Translations under genes and position numbers: made by a program | Notes under the pieces: generated by a model | The model's input: only the letters and a program-made list of their open reading frames with translations | Told to the model about the DNA's origin: nothing | Database searches by the model: none | Shown here: positions 1 to 10,703 of the stretch, piece after piece | Layout of the letters: the number at the start of each line of letters is the position of its first letter | Position numbering within the stretch: position 1 is the first letter of the stretch | Source: Larix sibirica | Taxonomy: Eukaryota; Streptophyta; Pinopsida; Pinales; Pinaceae | DNA length: 22,581 nucleotides | Direction: 5' to 3' | Assembly: GCA_004151065.3 (NCBI GenBank) | Contig: NWUY0300027388.1 | Coordinates: forward strand, 40,001 to 62,581

Positions 1-501
1 ATCTTAATTTTCTTTTAACCTCTAAATCTTTATAACACCACATTTTCTTTCTTAATAAGGAAGCCCCACTTCATAATAAATTTTATCTTATCTTTATTTC
101 AAAAGTAACTAAACTTAAATTATTAAATTTTTCAATTTCAATGTTTTTATCAACATATTAAAGTTAGTTTCTCACAAAATTAAATTCTAATTATATAATT
201 ATAAATACAAAAATATTTTTTTTATAAAATGAGATAACTTTATTAGTAAACTTGATGAATGTAACATTTTTCCCAATAAAGTTATGATTTGTTTTCGAGA
301 GAAAAAATAGTAAATAAACATATATAGATAGAACAAGCTTTAAAATAGGTTAGGGATCTTTCTAGGTTGTGCTGAGAGTGATTTGTTGTAAATTACTTTT
401 CAGGTGACCTTGAACTCTTCCCTAAACCTTTATCCTTTCACGACCTAACTTGAAAATCAATTATGAGAGAAAGTCATTGTTTTATGGGAGTCCTAATTTA
501 G

Positions 502-662
502 TTAGAAATTATATTTGATCATCAATTGTTCTTGGTATGAAAAAAATGGACTTTGTAAGATGTAAGGTTAATTCGATATTTATTTAGAAATTATATTTGA
601 TCATCAATTGTTTTTGGTAAAACAAAAATGGACTTTGTAAGATGTAAGATTAATTCGATATT
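502..662. repeat. 79-bp tandem duplication
   Basis: Two units, 502-580 and 584-662, both run from TTAGAAATTATATTTGATC to TTAATTCGATATT and are separated by 3 bp. They have the same length and differ at only a few positions, mostly in the poly-A stretch in the middle. The low divergence suggests a local duplication younger than most of the surrounding decay. Confidence 0.9.
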
Positions 663-670
663 CAAAACAC

Positions 671-694
671 TTGAAGGGTTTGTTGAAGGGTTTG
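671..694. repeat. 12-bp perfect tandem repeat
   Basis: TTGAAGGGTTTG occurs twice in direct succession (671-682 and 683-694), just after the 79-bp duplication. It is probably replication slippage and no function is implied. Confidence 0.85.
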
Positions 695-1805
695 TAGTTT
701 CATGAAAACTTAATTAATGAAAATAGGACATTCATTTTCTCAATTATTACTAAGATTGTTGTGGAATGAACATGTCTATGCCTCTCAAGTGTCTTGTAAT
801 GAAAGTATTAACACAACAAAGAATGGAAATTCAAAATTTGGTGACACTTCTTAAAAATGGGGTTTGTAATTTTAGTAAAGGACACATTTCACATCATCTT
901 TCCTAATAATTTCAAGCTTATAACAAATATGTTTTTAAAGTTAGTAAAATGAAAAATTTGAAATTAGTTTTTTAAATAAAGATAAAATAGAAATTTCTTA
1001 ATTTCTTTAGATCTCTCTAAATTCTTATTACATTTAAGTTAAGATAAATATATACTTCTGATTAATTTTCAAGATGGTGATATCCATATCAAACATATCT
1101 AATATTTTTATTTTTGTTTTATTTATATTAATTTAAGTGAACTATAAAATTTGCTCGAATGAAAAGTCCTTAAAAACTATATCATTTATATATAATTCCT
1201 ATATTGTTATAGTAACATAGATGCATGTTATCGAGTATCCATTAAATATTAAAATAGTTTAAAAAAATATAAAACCCAAACTTATACTTGCTTAAGATAT
1301 CCATTTCAATATGGATTTAAATCGATTTTCTTTATTATCTATTCATATTAATTACCTTGCTTATTGTACACTTAGATATTTTTTATATATGGACATTAAG
1401 AAAATGACTGATTGATTTATTTTCTTTGGTTCCGTTATTTTATGATAAAAAATTATAAAAATTTAAATAAATTTTGATAAAAGATATAAAAAACAATCTA
1501 TAAAGCTACTGCCCCTTACATTCATTTTTTATATTATAGTTATTACAAAACCCATAATATCAATGTTCATTAATATATAATTATTATATACTATGATTTC
1601 ATACTAACTATTATTAACCCACTTTTAGTCATATTATATAGAATTATCATAGAAAAGGATATCAACATATGACTAGAAACTTATGGACAAATAATTAAAG
1701 ATTAGGCATGATTTCAAGGCTATCATTCAATGATGGACCACCTTGTTACTGTAAGGGCCATTATAGTTGAGTGTCACAATAAAAAAACTAATATTCTATT
1801 TTTTT

Positions 1806-2385
1806 GTTTACATTAGAAAAGCATTTGACATTGTGTCAAGAAATGACCTTTTGAATTTATTAGAAGAGCTAAAAGTCACTTTCAAATTGAGAGTTTTGCG
1901 CTAAGGCTCAATGAGAAGGCTATTGATAAGTTGAGTAACTCTGAGAGCTGGTTAGAAGCTATTAATTTTAATATAGTTGTCAAGCAAGATTGACCCCTAT
2001 CTCTTACCTTTTTTGATATTTACATTGACTCACAGTTTATAGGATTGTTTAGAAGAGGCTAGTTGTGTGGGAGGACTTTGGATGGTATAATCATCATCAT
2101 TCTATCATTGGGATAGGAAACAAATCATCTTTGATGCTCTCATCACTCCTATTATCCTATAATGAATTTGGTGCTGCAACATATCTAGAAAATAATAGAG
2201 AAGAATAGAGCAAATTTTCAAAAGTTTTTTATAACATATAAATTATTTCAAAACTAAATGAAATACACCCTATCCTATCCTCCTCATAGAAGCGAGCCTT
2301 TTCCCCATTGAGAGCATGGCTATGACTAGGTACCTAATGTACAAGAACAAGATAAACAACATGGGAGACAAGAGACTTCTGAAAA
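1806..2385 (+). pseudogene. Degenerate LINE (non-LTR) reverse-transcriptase fragment
   Basis: Two conserved stretches of a LINE ORF2-like protein can be read on +. The first (about 1806-2090) has the RT pattern R-K-A-F-D-x-V, then LLEELKV, then KQ-D-stop-PLS-x-T-F-F-x-IYID. The last corresponds to the usual KQGCPLSPTLF-x-IYID block, with a stop where Cys normally stands. The second (about 2127-2385) begins FDALITPIIL, like the (V/I)TP(V/I)-L-Y-G region downstream of the RT core, and ends with IEASLFPIESMAMTRY and KNKINNMGDKRL. The catalytic YADD block and the sequence between the two parts are missing, so an internal deletion has occurred. One frameshift lies near 1910 and several stops are present. 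The motif series is clear, but the clade assignment is from memory. The single ambiguous base n is at 2386. Confidence 0.75.
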
Positions 2386-2386
2386 N

Positions 2387-2990
2387 GATGTTTTCATAGG
2401 ACATCAGATCTCGGTTGTCTTACTGTCAATGTTACGATTTTATCCATGATGTATAACAAAACTGATTTTATTATTAATTTGTATTTTTTCTAATCTCACT
2501 AAGCTCTCATCGGCCCGGATGCATCGGCCATGTAATTTGTAACTTATTTTAAATTGACTTGAGACTCGATGCCAGACTATTTTAAATCCTTGGTGGTCCC
2601 ACCTCTAAACTATCATTCTGACATCGAAAACTGAGACATTTGACACACACGCCCAAACTAGCTTGAAGAATTAGTCAAACCAGATCAAATTAATGGTTAA
2701 TTATTACATAATCACCAATCTCTAACTAGTGCATTCATAATTTATGGTAAGTGGATTTATTTGTAATAAAATTTTCACATATCTAAATATTTAAAACCCA
2801 CTTTGCCATTTTGGTGCCGAAAATTCGAATTGCAGGATAACTAGAGTTATGTTTTCAAAAGGATTGCATTTTTCTTTCTACAATACTAATTTGAGGTTAC
2901 TCTAGGTATTTTGTAGTTTTTATTGTTATTTTGGGATTTAAGTCAACTCATGTTGCTTACTCTTCGTCTGTAGAACCAACTTCGGATGCC
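2387..2990. other. Noncoding stretch upstream of the + strand accessory ORF
   Basis: No protein homology is visible between the LINE fragment and the ATG at 2991. As the leader of the next ORF it could hold a promoter or a 5' UTR intron: a GGTATTTTG donor-like site lies near 2905 and a TCTGTAG acceptor-like site just before the ATG. None of this can be supported beyond sequence resemblance. Confidence 0.4.
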
Positions 2991-5900
2991 ATGGCTCGAA
3001 AGACTAGGTCGAAAGCTGCATTGGAAGAACTAAAGTTAAAGGACCCTAAATTTGGCATATATTAAGATATAGATAGGCGAGTTTACGATACTATGTGCCT
3101 AGACTAGGTAAGAATCTAAAACATTTTTGATAATGATGACTTTTCGAAATTAATCGAAGAAGCTCTAGTTTAACAGAATATCAACAATTCTCACCTTCAT
3201 TCCATTGTTGTACGCCCGACCATCATGCCATTAACTAATTTGGTAAAATGGATGTTTGACTATGCAAATTTTCCTACAATCACTTTCAGAGATTCTAATC
3301 ACACCGCCTATGCTACCTTCAAGCCATACACTTTTGCCAAGAAGCAACTATTGACACAAGATTTCATAAGGGCTTTTGAGTAAAAAATATGAAGCAGACG
3401 TGCTTTCCAAGACTTGGATGGTTGACTCTAAAAGCTTCATATTGAAACCTAACAGGAAATATCCTATTTATTTGCTCATGGAACCATACAAGTTACTCAC
3501 TACCATGATGTGCAGGTTCTATGTTTGGATAATTTTGAATATTTAAAATTGGAGTGGACACCTCTGGACCATCATGTAGCTATTATAGGACAAGTGTTCA
3601 ATTGGGCACATATTTTCTCCATTACTGTTAGGGATTTAATTTCTCAAGCATCAAAATCTCCAGCCAAAAAGGGGCCTAATTTTTTCTTATCAACATATAT
3701 GGTAGATATTATCTGTGCTTCCTTTAAATTCCCCTCCATGAATTGGAATTGGACTAGACAAGACCCTCCCATTCACATATATTGTTTAGTTCTATGGGAA
3801 GATAATTATAACCCTCTATTTATGATATATGTGATAATTTTCTCAGTGCAGTGTATATTATTATCTTTAAAAGGGATGTCCCCAGGATTTCTGAGGACGC
3901 CATCTCTTTGGTGGCACCGATGGGTGATTGGTATGCTGGTGAATTATTTACTTATATCAGAATATGGGGTATCAATTAAGTTCATTTGTTACCAAGATTC
4001 GTTCTTGATAGGATGGTTTTTGTAGAGGTATCCTATCAAACAACCTTTGATGGAGTTCATAATCAATGCCACTCTCAGAAGAGAAGATCATGGAAAAAAT
4101 TGCCTTTATATCTTGGGAACTTGGTCATTCAAAACGTTACTCATGATTATCTTTTAGCAAAAGGGTTCGATGACTTAAGTTAGGGTTTGGAATTAAAAGG
4201 ATGCATGATCCAAAAGGTTTCATAGCTGATCATTTTACTCAAGCACAATTGAAAAATTCATATGTCGATAAGAAAGAGCCAGATGACTCTCTCTATCAAG
4301 GTGCATCCAACTTTGGGGAAGTGCTAAGTAGAGTAACATATCCCGATTAGAGGGTTCTCATTCATGAGGCTTAAAAACAACAGAAGATAAAGGTAATATA
4401 AGAAAGAGAACATGTTATTTCAACTACAGGAAAAGGTTGTAAAAGAAGCAATGGAGGCAACTGTCAAGGCTATAATGGTTAGCTCTTATCAACTTAAGTC
4501 TGCAACATACAAGCAGTTGGATAAACATCAAGGAAAACATCCAATGGCAATTAATCAACCTCACATCCCTACTCAGAATTTGAATGCTTTAATCCAACAG
4601 ACCAAATCACTTCAAGGTAAATCTACCCATTGTACAGAGTCTGTCATTTCTGCTACTTCCGTGACTAGTTTAGTTCCTACTGTTTCAGTTAAAACTGAGA
4701 ATCAACAAAAAACAATTCCAAAATCTATCCCTTCTCATTCTACTATCAGTGTTATTGATCTAGAGAAAGAACAACCAACATAAGTGTTCCATCCAACTCA
4801 AGTGATTCAATAGCCTGTTTATTCATCTCCTTTAGATTCTACACCCGCTATCAATGGTGCTTTACCTATTTCAAACCTTCACTCTTATCCAAAGGGGATT
4901 TTAGCAGAGATCCTTCCCACTGATAACCCTGCTACTCATTCCACCCATAAATCACCTCCTTCCTGACCACCTCACATTGATCCCCCAGATCTTACTGCAC
5001 AACTTACTAGCTCATCTACTCATTCAACGACCGAGAATTTAATGGATACCTCAGTGGATGCTCCAACTTCTCAACAAGCCCAACCTCCTTAGTAGGATAT
5101 TCAATTAGTTGAAGATAATGCTCCTAGCATACCTCCACATCCTGAAGTTGGTTCTTCTTCTTCCTAGCCTGCTAAATCCTAGGTAGAAAAATTGCCTATG
5201 ACCACCATTGTTCAAGATCCATCAAAAGTCTCTCAAACCCTTGTTCAACTACCATCCACCTCTCTGAGTCAACCAATACGTATTGCTACTTCTGTTGGAT
5301 TGCTGGTTTCTTCAGCTGAAGATTCAAATGAATTTGGGGAGTATGTTGTGGTTGTTTTGGGAGACTAATGTTTTAGTAAGAAACAAAAGGTTGTTCTTAG
5401 GAAAGGCATCAAAAGAAGAAGGGAAGGTGAAATGATATTTGGACCTGTAGAAAACCAAATTATTTGGAAACAAGTTACCACTGATCCAAGAAGAGAAGCT
5501 ATAGAGACATTAGCTTCCATGGGGGCGTTTTCTAGAGAAAACTATGATTCTGTCTCTACTTTAGATAAAATCATTGATGAAGAGAAATATAAGTTTGCTA
5601 CGTTGAAGGAAAAAAAGGATTCCTTGCAAGAGGATTTTCTCAAGAAAATTGAGGAGTTGAAAGTTCAGCACCAAGTAGAAATATAGAATTTGCAAAATCA
5701 ACTTCAACATGTTTTAGAACAAAAAAGCATTGCAGATAGTAAGGTGGTTGAATAGGCCAGTGAGGTTAGAGGCATTAAGCAACAATTGGAGCAGCTTAAA
5801 ACTCAAAATGTTCCATCTTCCTTTTTCAAGCTTATGGTTTAAGAATTTAAATATGAAGCTCTTGCTGCTAATTAAAATCTTAGGCAAACTGAAACATTGT

Positions 5901-6541
5901 TTTTCCAGGGATTGAATGAGGTACAAGATGATTATAATTCCTTTGATAATCTATTTGATCTTTTAGGAGATAATATTGGTAAAAGGAAGAAAGCACATTT
6001 TAAGAAGCTTTGTGAATAACATACCCATTTGAAGAATGCTCCTGAATCTTTTCCTCGCTTAAACCCGATCAAGCTCATGAGAATTCAAGTATCTGTTAAA
6101 TCTTGGGAACTTGTATGTGATGAGGTTTCTCATATGATTGACAAAGGGTAGATTATTTGTGCCAGACAATGGATGCTGACTGGAAATTACATGTAGACTC
6201 TTGGCATGCCTGTGTTTGCTGAGCTGGCAGAGTTGGTTCCAACTAAATTGAGGATTGTTGAGGTGGACGAACAAAGAGATCAATCGACTAATGTGATTCG
6301 AGGCAATTCTCAATTCGATATGTTTGTTCTTAGATCATTTTTTTCAACTCCTGTACATTTGAAATCCACTTTGCAAAGCTTTCGAGATAATTGGTCAAAA
6401 ATTTGGAGCAAGGAAGTCATATCCTGTTTGTGTAAGGCTCAAGTCCAGTTGGAGCATGCCAATTATCCTAATGTGATAGAGATATGGGATGTTTACTCCA
6501 AATGGAAGGATTATCTTACTAATCTTAGTTTGGATAGTTAA
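2991..6541 (+). pseudogene. Decayed retroelement accessory ORF, coiled-coil protein (+ strand family)
   Basis: A single ancient ORF of about 1,180 codons, now cut by stops and at least three frameshifts (near 3380, 3510 and 3830). The start was chosen at 2991 because a basic start, MARKTRSK, leads into a continuous homologous frame. Order of parts: an N-terminal globular region with KWMFDYANFP and YATFKPYTFAKK (about 3240-3345), then LEWTPLDHHV, QVFNWAHI and HIYCLVLWE (about 3550-3800); a GDW motif at 3923-3931 followed by T-Y-I-R-I-W-G; a long Pro/Ser/Thr/Gln-rich linker (about 4500-5300); a heptad-rich coiled coil (about 5560-5810, e.g. LKEKKDSLQEDFLKKIEELK); and a C-terminal domain with FVLRSFFSTPVHLKS and WDVYSKWKDYL (about 6330-6520). 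No membrane segment, signal peptide, protease or polymerase motif is seen. I believe it is an LTR-retroelement accessory protein of unknown function. No gag-pol on + accompanies it here. Confidence 0.7.
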
Positions 6542-7578
6542 CTGTCCCCAAGGTCTAGGAAATCTTTTGCTGATTTTGTGGATCTATCTTATCCTTTTTG
6601 TTATATTTATTTTCAATCAATCGGAGGGTAAGGGGGACACCCTAGCCGAACCTCTGGTGGAATTTTCTTGTACCAGACGATGTTGAACTTTATGTATCTT
6701 TTGAGCAAGTTATGTAATTATTTGCAAACCTATTAATGGAATATGGAGACTGTTGTACATTTGGATCTCGAAATGGTTGAAGTTTGAGTTTTCTTAACCT
6801 TTATGTGTCTCCTTGAGTTTAAATCTATATCTTTTGACATGTTAGTTAATGGTTTGAATGGATGTAATTGCAGAGGTTATAATTGAATCTAATGGATTTA
6901 TTCATCAGTAAAATTTAAATTGTTGTGAATATAGTACATGGAATATGTTCATTATTTATTTTTATGACAATTGCCTTTGTGATTAATTAATATTTGACAA
7001 TGCTTACATTACTGTAGGATTGAATAGATTTCTTTTGATTAAGTTCATTTACTTTGACTAGAATTCAGATGTATAAACTGATGTTATCTTGATGATTTTT
7101 TTTATCCAAGTTATATTAGTAAGTTTGTTTTGATTAATTAAGGATTTGTTCTTAATTACTTCACTGCATTTTGTTTAATTAGAGATCAAGTAGAAGGATT
7201 TTTATTCTAACTAGATTTTCCTGCGTAGATTAACTTGTACTTAGGTTTTCTTCCATTTTATACTTAAATTAGGTTAATATTTACGATTAGGAATCCATTA
7301 TCTAATTCTCCTGTTGAAGGAGTAAAAATCCCATTTGTATCCAATGGTGGGATCATATCCGTCTGAAAAAGTCACGCCAAATGAGTCATGAGGACTAGGG
7401 TGACTTTTGCATAAGGTTATCTGACACATTCGGATCGGATTGTTTCCTTTGCATTGACGACTTGGACCATTTAAGGCATAAACACTCAAGTGGTAGAAGG
7501 TTTATTTGAAATAGAAGATATAAATGTTGCACCAAACTCTAACTGCATCCACGCAATGGTAGAATATGTAATGGAACT
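6542..7578. other. Noncoding region after the + strand ORF, up to the insertion junction
   Basis: AT-rich sequence with no convincing gene. A purine-rich run, GGAGGGTAAGGGGGA, lies near 6624-6638 on +, shortly after the accessory ORF stop. It could be a polypurine tract preceding an LTR of a + strand element, but no matching LTR copy was found upstream in the window. The stretch ends at the point where similarity to the repeat at 19437 begins, so it is probably the interrupted remainder of the older + strand element. Confidence 0.45.
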
Positions 7579-10500
7579 ATTAGTTCCCTGAGGCATACTA
7601 GGTTGAAAGAAATACAACACCAGGGCTCAACTTTTATAGATCTTCGAGCTGGATCTTGAAGGATTTAAACTATGAATTTAACTTTTCCTAAATTCATTTA
7701 TGAATGGAACAACATGAACCGAATGGATACAAACAACACCATTTCAGAGGAATTTCACAGAGAATAAAAGTGCTTTGAATATAAGTGAGGGTGAATTTAC
7801 CAGATGGAAAACAATTTAGAACATCATAGGTGACTGCAGGGAAATTCTCTGACATTCAATGACATAATAGTGTATTGAGCTTTAACGAAGAATTCAACAA
7901 CTAAGACAAAATGTATATCATCTCAAAAATCTATATGAATTTAGTTGGCCAAATAACATGTACGTAAAAAATAGTGAATGAACATTTAAGGTACAAACAA
8001 TATGCATACATATTCTGTAAATGGACCAGAGCTTATGGAAACATAAAATCTCAAATAAAATCTTCAAACTCAACAATACAAGCCTTTACAACACATACAT
8101 GGTCAAATATGTTGCTCAAATATTCGAATTATATCAATGAGACAGTTACATGGACTGAGAAGATATGTAAAAACATAGAGAAATACAATCTACAGAGGCA
8201 AACTTATCTGCAAATTCTCTACAATCTTATTATCTAAAATTTAGTTACCAATACCAAGTGTTCATCAACTCAACAACCCCCTAGAGGACCTATAAAAAAA
8301 ATTCTAACCTTTTATAGTGAGTTTGATGATGCTTTTATAACCTTTTAGATTATAACGTAATTATGTTTGCTCTAATAACTCTGTAACTATATTTTAGCTC
8401 TGTCCTTTTCATTTTAATTTTCACTTATGACTTAACAACCTTTTGACTTTTAACTTCTCTTATTCGAGGTCTTCTTTTTTCCTCGTGATGATGTAGTATT
8501 CCCTCTCATATAAACATTTTGCTGACTAGCTGGATGACCTGTTGGTTGAGATCCTGCCTGGACCACTTGAGGTATACCTACTTGGCTCATTTGATGTATC
8601 ATTTGTATATTTGTCTACCCTACAAGTGGAATGAAAGCAAGGGGAGTAGGCTGATTTGCAAATTGAATTGGAATTTGTACTGAGGGATATCATGATTATT
8701 GGCTTGATGACTGGCCTATTTCTTGCCCTGCTGATGGCACTTTAGGTGGTAAAACCAACTTATGATACTGAACCATTGATTTAAATTATTTCCCAATAGG
8801 AAATCTATGTGATTTTAAGGCTTCAAGTGATATCTATACATTTGTAGCTTTCTCATATGAAATTGGCCCTAAATTCTTGGCAATATTCTTTAGTTCAATC
8901 TAAATTTCAAAACCACCCTTGAGCTTGTCAACTGCTTCGTCTCCAATGAGCTCCCATTCTATGGATTCTTCAGTTATCTCATCTATTTTCAGAGTCAGTT
9001 GCTCTTTGTAAGATTCTTTGGGATAAACATCTCTATTACCATCCCAAGGGGAAGGCGATCCAAGGTCCAACACTTCTTTGAATAGTCCTTTGAAGGCACT
9101 AATATCCTCTATCTATTGCTTAATGTTATCTTTCATTCTCAATAGATAGGTTTGCTTCATGATCATCAACATAACTGTCTTTATAATCTCAATTTTATTA
9201 TCAATTCCAAGATCAGCCAATTTCTTCTTGGTTATGCTATTAATATAATCAATTACTTTGCATGCTTGATTGGGAATTGCTCCTAATTTTTTTCCAACAT
9301 ATTTAGCTTCCTTTCGGGCTGATGTGGCCATGTCCAACTCATCATGTATAACTTCAAAGTAATCGTTCTTTTTTATAAACCATTAAGCTATCTTATCTCA
9401 CAATGTCTGATTAGATCTCCTTAAAAGTTGTTCCCATTCAATATCTAATTGCAATTTTGTGAATTGACTTTTCAGCTTAGTATTATCAGTCTCTAAATTA
9501 GTTATATCATCCTCTTGCTTGCTAACTTGGCCTTCCAATTCCAAGATTCTTTCATTTTTCTGATTTATCTATGTTTCCATCTCTTGGATCTTTTTATCTT
9601 TATCATCCTCTTCTAGGATTGGTTGTGTATTCGAATTTTAACTATATTATATTCTTCCATTAAATAAATATCAATTGTCTTAGGGCCAGTAGTTGGTTTA
9701 TTTGGCTACTTCTCTACCATTGCTATTTCTGGATCTGGTTGATTCCCTGCTAGCAATGCAGGTGCTTCTGCTTAAGGAGTCCCTTCAGCTATTAGCTTTG
9801 TATTTTTTAATTTCAAGGAAGTTATCTTCCACTGAAGTTAATCAATTTCATACCTCCTCTCTTCTACTAACTTTTGATACTCCATCATACTAGCATATAT
9901 TTTTTCTTTTCAGCTTGTACTTGCTTCAATTCTTCTGTTTCAACTGAATCTGTGGTAGGCATTTTCAGCTTCTTCTTTAAGTGTTATATTTCATTTTCCT
10001 TTTTCTCAATCAATGATTTTATTTGAGTTCCATCAGAATAATTAGCTCCCAATGCTATGATATTTTGCTCCAATACATTAATGGTTACTTGTTTGGCTCG
10101 AGTAGTCCATTTCTTAGCCTTCCAGAAATGTTCAAATTTTTCTAATGCTACTCTTATCCTTCTATCTTCCTTTATTGATTTCACAACTTATGTGCATATC
10201 ATATCACTAGATTTCTTATAGAAATCAATTTTATCTAGTTTTCCAAACTTTTTAAAATCCATTATGTGTTTCTCAGCTCTCCAATCACTCGAATTTGAGG
10301 GCTTGGGTACCTTTGGTTCAATTATAGAAAACCTCAAAGTGTCCTACTGGTGGTCATCTACTGTAATAAGTCTCTTTTTAGCTACATGAATCTGTTTCCT
10401 AATGTCATTAATTAGCCTCATGCCCTTTTCTCTAATGTTTTTGTATCCTTCCTACAAATTTGTCTTGATAGGTACAAGACCTCTCGAAGGTGAGGCTTGC

Positions 10501-10703
10501 AATCCTTGTGGAATGTTGAATTCTTGGGAAGGATAATATGTATACCTTATATGTGTCCCTCCTATGCTAGTTTATCATGATGTAATTAATTGTTCTAGCT
10601 CCCCTTGGATCCCATCAGATCCTTCTCCTCCCACTATTGGTTGGATTTATTCCTGAGCTTCTGCCCTAGCCCTCTTAGGCTATGGGCCCTACTGAGGATC
10701 ATC
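7579..10703 (-). repeat. Long direct repeat, left copy (LTR candidate or LTR plus ORF 3' part)
   Basis: Hand alignment matches this segment to 19437-22581 over its whole length. Anchors include GAGGCATACTAGGTTGAAAG (7590), TTTATAGATCTTCGAG (7634), ATTCATTTATGAATGGAACAACATGAA (7694) and the coding stretch near 10201-10330, where I count 10 differences in 130 aligned bases. It holds an 870-bp noncoding tail (7579-8449) and the 3' two-thirds of an accessory ORF. The right edge given is only where the partner copy leaves the window; the true repeat may run further, up to about 13.2 kb. Confidence 0.85.
8331..8339 (-). promoter_or_regulatory. TATA-box candidate, left copy
   Basis: TATAAAAGC on -, followed by ATCATC, is preserved at the matching place in the other repeat copy. 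It lies about 110 bp after the accessory ORF stop. If used, transcription would start near 8300 and the U3 region would have to overlap the ORF. It is supported only by its conservation and its match to plant TATA boxes. Confidence 0.4.

Larger units (their letters stand above)
1..1805. other. AT-rich noncoding DNA
   Basis: Very AT-rich sequence with homopolymer runs and stops in all frames. I see no open frame of useful length, no recognisable protein fragment and no RNA gene. The only structure found by eye is the tandem duplication near 502-662 and a small 12-bp repeat beside it. It may be old, unrecognisable repeat sequence. Confidence 0.6.

Noticed and set aside
5714-5926. Short ORFs on both strands
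   Set aside because: Shadows of the coiled-coil part of the + strand accessory ORF, whose own frame carries the heptads.
7974-8237. Small + ORF with a partial counterpart at 20033-20221 in the other repeat copy
   Set aside because: The counterpart is shorter and frame-broken, and the frame lies antisense in the noncoding tail of the repeat. Similarity reflects the DNA duplication, not coding.
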